Shown here: in pieces, positions 59,465-64,000 of the stretch | Layout of the letters: each line of letters begins with the position of its first letter | Position numbering within the stretch: position 1 is the stretch's first letter | Assembly (NCBI GenBank): GCA_946902985.2 | Contig: OX336395.1 | Coordinates: forward strand, 12,936,708-13,000,707 | Source: Meconema thalassinum | Lineage: Eukaryota; Arthropoda; Insecta; Orthoptera; Tettigoniidae | Direction of reading: 5' to 3' | DNA length: 64,000 bases | Program-made: the position numbers and the translations under genes | The notes under the pieces: model-generated | What the model was told of the DNA's origin: nothing | Databases searched by the model: none | What the model saw: only the letters and a program-made list of their open reading frames with translations

Positions 59465-61523
59465 GAGGCAGTTGCGTGGTGATTGAAGAGTGTAATTTAT
59501 GTAAATTTTTGTGTTATATTTTGAGTGATGTATATGTGCGTGTGTTAAGCAAATGCTGAGATAGGGCCTGTTCTACGTTAAGTAATCGCCTAGGACATTA
59601 TTGTGAGTGAAAATCAGTAGCTCATAGCTATTCTAGCTAGGCAAACTAATAACTTTGAACATTTTCTTTCCAAGAAGCTACGCCAAGATGTCTGCTGAAA
59701 GGTCGTGTGATGGAATGAAGTGCATCGCCTCTACCAATACGTCGACGATGGACGACTAGATTTCCCGTAGGGAAATGTTCTGGGATGGAAATTAAGTTCT
59801 ACAAGCTGCAACGGTGATGTACAAACCATTGATTTACTCAATATGTAGTTAGATTAGACGCGGGAATGTTGTAAATATTTTATTCATTTTTTCTTGTATT
59901 TAGATTTTTTTTGTGTGTGCCGACACTATTATCTTTATATGTACGTTGGCACGTGGCCAAAGTTGTTTGATTGTATCTTTTTTTATGAGTCATATTTAGT
60001 GTACATGGCGTGTGTATTTGATTTTATTCATGTGAATGCGAAACTCGTCACGGTCGATAAGTGGTGCTTTATTCAAGTTCATTTTTTTTTTGTAGAAAAA
60101 GGAGGTAAATATTGTAAGATGTAACGAACAGGTTTTTATTCATACTAGGGTTGCCGAGCGCAACAAATTAAGATGTCACCGTAGATCACCTTAGTTCTAT
60201 TTTTTTTTGTATTTTTGAGTCCTTTTCAGGTTTTTTAGTCACGGACTAGATTGGGAGCGCAAGTTGGTGGAAAATATTTTATGTCTTTTATTTCAGGTTT
60301 CTGTCAAGCCCATACGTGCGATTCTGTGTGTGTTCTTGTGTCAGGTGTGTGTATTGGTTCTTCGTGATTAGGGGTAGGATGTGCTACCGCCCTCAAATAT
60401 TGCTTTTGTATTTCATGGAAAGGCAGAGCACTCTCAGAGGCTACTGTACCTTGTCCAGTGCTGATTCTTGGATTTCCTCGGGAAATGCTGAGATATTTTA
60501 TTTTGACACACACACACGTATATTATGTGCTTTTGGGAGCACACTTCTTCGAGACTCGAACCAGTGCCACGGCAGGTCGAGGTTATTGACACGTGGGTTG
60601 ACAGATGTGCAGATTCCACTTAGCGCCCGTCTATGTCTGGTGATTCATATTTTAGGCAGTCCAGCTGACCGACTGACCCTGTAAGCTATCAGTAGCAAAC
60701 CTGTTCTTTTGTGATGGTCATTGGACCATAATTAATTGGGAGTTCGCCATGTCCGTTACGGATTACCGCATATCGTATGAATGGAATATTGTTTTATGAT
60801 GTAAATGTTGGCCTTGAGCCTAGTGATTTCTATGACTCATTTCATGTTCGATTTGTCTGTTGTGACACCATTGGGTGTACTTGTGTATTTACTTGTAAAA
60901 ATAGCAAGCGGCCATATGTGTATTTTTTTGTTTGGTCACGTGTTAATTTACTTGTGTTGATTTGAAAAGTCCTAGTTTTTAGGCGTTAATGTTGTTTGCT
61001 ACGGCAGTTCCTTGATTCCAATTTCATGCGGAAATTATTTGTTGTTTTATTTAGTGTAGGAAGTGTCGGATTAATTTAATTTGTGTTTAGTTGGTTCCCC
61101 GTGTCTGTCTAGCTCTAAGACAATGCAGATTCGTCCTCTGAAGGTTTACTGGATGGTGACGAATCTCGCATTAATTTGTACACATCGTAACGCATGTAGA
61201 ACAGCCGCACACGCACATGATCATTGTAGTAATTTGGGACATTTGGTCCAGCTGTTTACAATCTCTCCTGAGATTAGGCCTAAGTTTGGCAGTTTATTAA
61301 TTCAAGTGGGAGTCATTTGGGAGACCTTGTTTGTTTTGTTTTATTGTAAATAGTTGATCTGTTATTAAATTCATATGTTTTAACCCTGGTATTCACTTTT
61401 TCCTGCATGTTATTTTGTTATATGGTACCCTGCATGTTACAAGAAGCGCTTAACAACAACTTAACGAAATGGACTGTTACACCCCCCGAAACCGAGTCTC
61501 AAATGCTTCTTTGCAAGGGTTCA
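59465..61523. other. T-rich non-coding interior and right end of the unclassified element
   Basis: About 2 kb with many T runs and tgtgtgt-like stretches. Frames of 60-122 codons on both strands have no recognisable content. A string 'actgttacaccccccgaa' near 61,470 resembles the start of some insect Gypsy LTRs as I remember them, but no matching second copy exists here. Confidence 0.4.
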
Positions 61524-64000
61524 GTATATTATAAGGTGAAAGGGGTGAAAAGTGGGGGGGGGGGTGAAGGATTCCTAACGGAGCGTGTATCTCTAAAATG
61601 ATATAGGCGAGAAGTTTGAAACTCATCGGAAAAAAATCAGTTTAAAAAATAAGTGAATCGGTGTTCGACCGTTTTTTCATAAATGCAATTTAAGGGGCCA
61701 ATGGGGTGGGGTGAAATTCTGGAGAAAAAAAAGGAGAGAAAGTGTCCTAACTGACTGACTAACTCACTCACTCATCAAACTCAGGGGAAAAAGACAGCTT
61801 AAAAAATAAGTTAATAGGTGTTCAAGAGTTTTTTCATCAATCAAATTTAAGGGGCCCATGGGGAGGGGTAAAATTCTGGTAAAAATAATTGAAAGAAAAT
61901 GACCTGACTGACTCACTCACTCATCATTGCCCAGCGAAAACTAATGAAGTTGGAAACATTATATTTTGGGAATATGTTCGCTGTATGTCGAAAACGTCAA
62001 CTAAGGAAGGATTTTTGTTTATTCGGGTTCTGAAGAAGTGTTAAGGGGGTAATCGTGAATTTCATAGAATAACGATATCTCATGAGTTGTTTCTTTGGGG
62101 ATGTGATATTCGTCATATAAACTAATCATTAAAAATAAGCAGACATATGTCTAAGGGTTTATCGATGTGGTGTATATTATGAGGTGGAAGGGGTGAAAAT
62201 TGGGGGTTGAAGGATTCTTAACGGAGCGTGTATCTCTTAAACGACATAGGCGAGAAGTTTGAAATTCAGCGAAAGAAAAACCAGCTTAAAATATAAGTGA
62301 ATAGGTGTTCGACCGTTTTTTCATAAATCCAATTTAAAGGGCACTTGGAGAGGGGTGAAATTTTGGAAACAAAAAAACAGGAAAGAAAGTGTTCTAACTG
62401 ATTAACTCACTCACTCATCAAACTCAGGGGGGAAGAACGGCTTAAAAATAAGTAAATAGGTGTTCGACTGTTTTTTTTTCATAAATCCAATTTAAGGGGT
62501 TCATGAGAGGGGTGAAATTCTGAATGATAAATAAAGAAAATGTCCTGACTTACTCACTCATCATCGCCCTGCTAAAATTATTGAAGTTAGAAACATGAAA
62601 TTTTGGGGTTATGTTCGTTGTATGTCGAAAACGTCCACTAAGGAAGGATTTTTGGATATTCAGGTTCTAAAGGGGGTGATAAGGGGGTAGACCTGCATTT
62701 AATTGAAGAACAATATCTCCCGATTGTTTTCCTTGGGGGATGCGATACTCGGCATATAAACTCATCATTAAGAATACGAAGATACGTCTGAGGGTTTTTC
62801 GATGTAGTGTATATTATGAGGTGTATGTGTGAAAAGAGGGGGTTGAAGGATTCCTAACGGAGCAGTATCTCTTAAAAGACAGAGGCATAAAGTATGAAAC
62901 TCAGGGAGAAAAATCAGCTTGAAAAGTAAGTAAATAGGTGGTCGACCGTTTTTTCATAAATCCACTTTATGGGGCCCATGGGGAGGGGTGAAATTCTGGG
63001 GAAAGAAGTCCACTAAGGAAGGATATTTTGATATTCACTCATCATCCCCCAGCCGAACTTATTGCAGTTAGAAACATGAATTTTGGGGATATGTTCGTTG
63101 TATGTCGTAAACGTCTACTAAGGATGGATTTTTGGATATTCATGTTCTGAAGGGGTGTTAAGGGGGTTAAAGTTGCATTTCATTGATTAACAATATCTCA
63201 CGAGCTGTTTCATTTCGGGATGTGATATTCGGCATATAAATTAATTTAAAAAAATTAGCAGACATATGTCTAAGGGTTTATCGATATGGTGTATATTATG
63301 AGGTGAAAGGGGTGAAAATTGGGGCTTGAAGGATTCTTAACGGAGCGTGTACCTCCTAAACAACATTAGCGAGAAGTTTGAAATTCAGCGGAATAAAATC
63401 AGCTTTAAAAGTAAGTAAATAGATGTTTGACCGTTTTTTTCTTCTTAAATCCCATTTAAGGTGTTTAAGGGAAGGGGTGAAATTCTCAAAAATAAAAAGA
63501 AAGTCCTGACTGACTCACTCACTCATCATCGCCCAGCCAAAATTATTGAAGTTAGAAACATGAAATTTTGGGGATATGTTCGTTGTATGTCGAAAACGTC
63601 CACTATGGAAAGATTTTTGGACGTTCAGGTTCTAAAAAGGTGTTAAGGGGGTAAACGTGCATTTCATTGAATAACAATATCTCACGATTGGTTTCATTTG
63701 GGGATGTGATACTTGGCATATAAACTAATCATTAAAAATAAGCTGACACATGTCTAATGGTTTTTCGATGTGGTGTATATTATGAGTGAAAGGGGTGAAA
63801 AGTGGGGGTTGAAGGTTTCCTAAAGGAGCGTGCATCTCTTAAACGACATAGGCGAGTAGTTTGAAACTCAGAGGAAAACAATCAGCTTAATAATAAATTC
63901 ATAAATAATTAAATAAATAGGTGTTCGACCGTTTTTTCATAAATCCAATTTAAGGGGCCTAAGGGGAGGGGTGAAATTCTGGAAGGAAAACGTCCACTCA
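61524..64000 (+). repeat. B2 interior, right segment to window end
   Basis: This resumes with gtatattataaggtgaaagg. Successive modules have cores near 61540-61720, 61990-62340, 62640-63000 and 63120-63480, with another from 63600. The linkers contain gtcctgactgactcactc and tcatcatcgcccagc. The segment near 63005-63040 (tccactaaggaaggatat then ttcactcatc) parallels B1 at 53,040-53,080. No gene is seen. Confidence 0.8.

Larger units (their letters stand above)
58749..61523. mobile_element. Unclassified 2,775-bp element with TG...CA ends and 4-bp duplication
   Basis: The ends are TGAACCCTTA and CAAGGGTTCA, nine inverted bases inside TG...CA. Flanking GTAT occurs at 58745-58748 and 61524-61527, and removing the element restores the satellite-type gatgtgatgtatattataagg. 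A perfect 9-bp-stem hairpin (cttattgat-ttgtcg-atcaataag) lies at 58755-58778. TG...CA with 4 bp could be a long solo LTR; the inverted ends could equally mean a DNA transposon. The interior is T-rich and unlike the rest of the window. No reverse transcriptase, integrase or transposase is seen. Confidence 0.7.
55645..64000 (+). mobile_element. Helitron-like element B2, interrupted, continues past window
   Basis: It starts TCTATTATATAAAACA immediately after the CTAG of the mini-Helitron. Its own sequence is 55645-55889, 57411-58748 and 61524-64000 (about 4.06 kb); two other elements occupy the gaps. Repeated modules of about 480-640 bp carry tcatcatcgcccagc (55680, 57845, 58495, 61922, 62560, 63040, 63520), and it uses the same core as B1 and the satellite. 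No CTAG end is seen before 64,000. The last bases (ctggaaggaaaacgtccac) resemble B1 at 53,030, about 235 bp before its end. Confidence 0.7.

Noticed and set aside
60316..60684. A 122-codon frame in the unclassified element
   Set aside because: Cys- and Arg-rich low-complexity translation, an overlapping minus-strand frame of similar length, and no recognisable domain.

Overview
This is a eukaryotic window, most likely from an insect. It is almost entirely repetitive DNA and contains no convincing host gene. The insect call rests on the BEL/Pao retrotransposon, on TC...CTAG rolling-circle (Helitron-type) non-autonomous elements, on a GAT-rich tail followed by 'aaggggcctaacatctag' (a combination I recall from arthropod repeats), and on tRNA-like SINE segments. 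A narrower placement, such as a hemimetabolous insect with a large genome, is a guess.

Positions 1-35,226 are one homogeneous head-to-tail satellite array. The basic unit is about 840 bp and starts with TCTACTATATAA. Units fall into recognisable types, called here P (567), Q (841), R (837), S (842), T (840), U (832), V (782) and W (837 bp). Five of them form a higher-order repeat, P-Q-R-S-T, of 3,923-3,928 bp. It is present in seven copies, the last one truncated. These copies are separated by linkers U-V-W-T (3,291 bp) and U-V (1,614 bp). The whole pattern then recurs with a third period of about 20,607 bp, so there are three levels of hierarchy. The short open frames in the array are by-products of repetition.

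The homogeneous array stops at 35,226. From there to 64,000 the satellite units are diverged and interrupted by other elements: (i) a composite insert of about 4 kb (35,227-39,246) holding a Helentron-like element and a tandem pair of about 970-990 bp SINE-containing units; (ii) a BEL/Pao LTR retrotransposon (39,910-44,895) with two 383-bp LTRs, a 5-bp target duplication and one open polyprotein frame that has lost RNase H and most of the integrase in frame; (iii) a second Helentron-like element (48,590-50,145); (iv) a 2,551-bp Helitron (50,722-53,272) inserted exactly at the satellite unit junction; (v) a 67-bp mini-Helitron followed directly by another long Helitron-like element running off the window end; (vi) a third Helentron-like element (55,890-57,410); and (vii) a 2,775-bp element of unknown class (58,749-61,523) with 4-bp target duplications. 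This is the layout expected at the edge of a satellite array: a homogenised core and a decaying, transposon-invaded flank.

Two systems stand out. First, the satellite unit begins with the same terminus as the Helitrons around it, and rolling-circle elements keep landing on the unit junction, which suggests a Helitron-derived satellite. Second, the three Helentron-like elements are built of repeats of about 146 bp, each carrying a GCCGCCAT-type (YY1/Pho-like) motif spaced at nucleosome-core length. Two different sequence families share this design.
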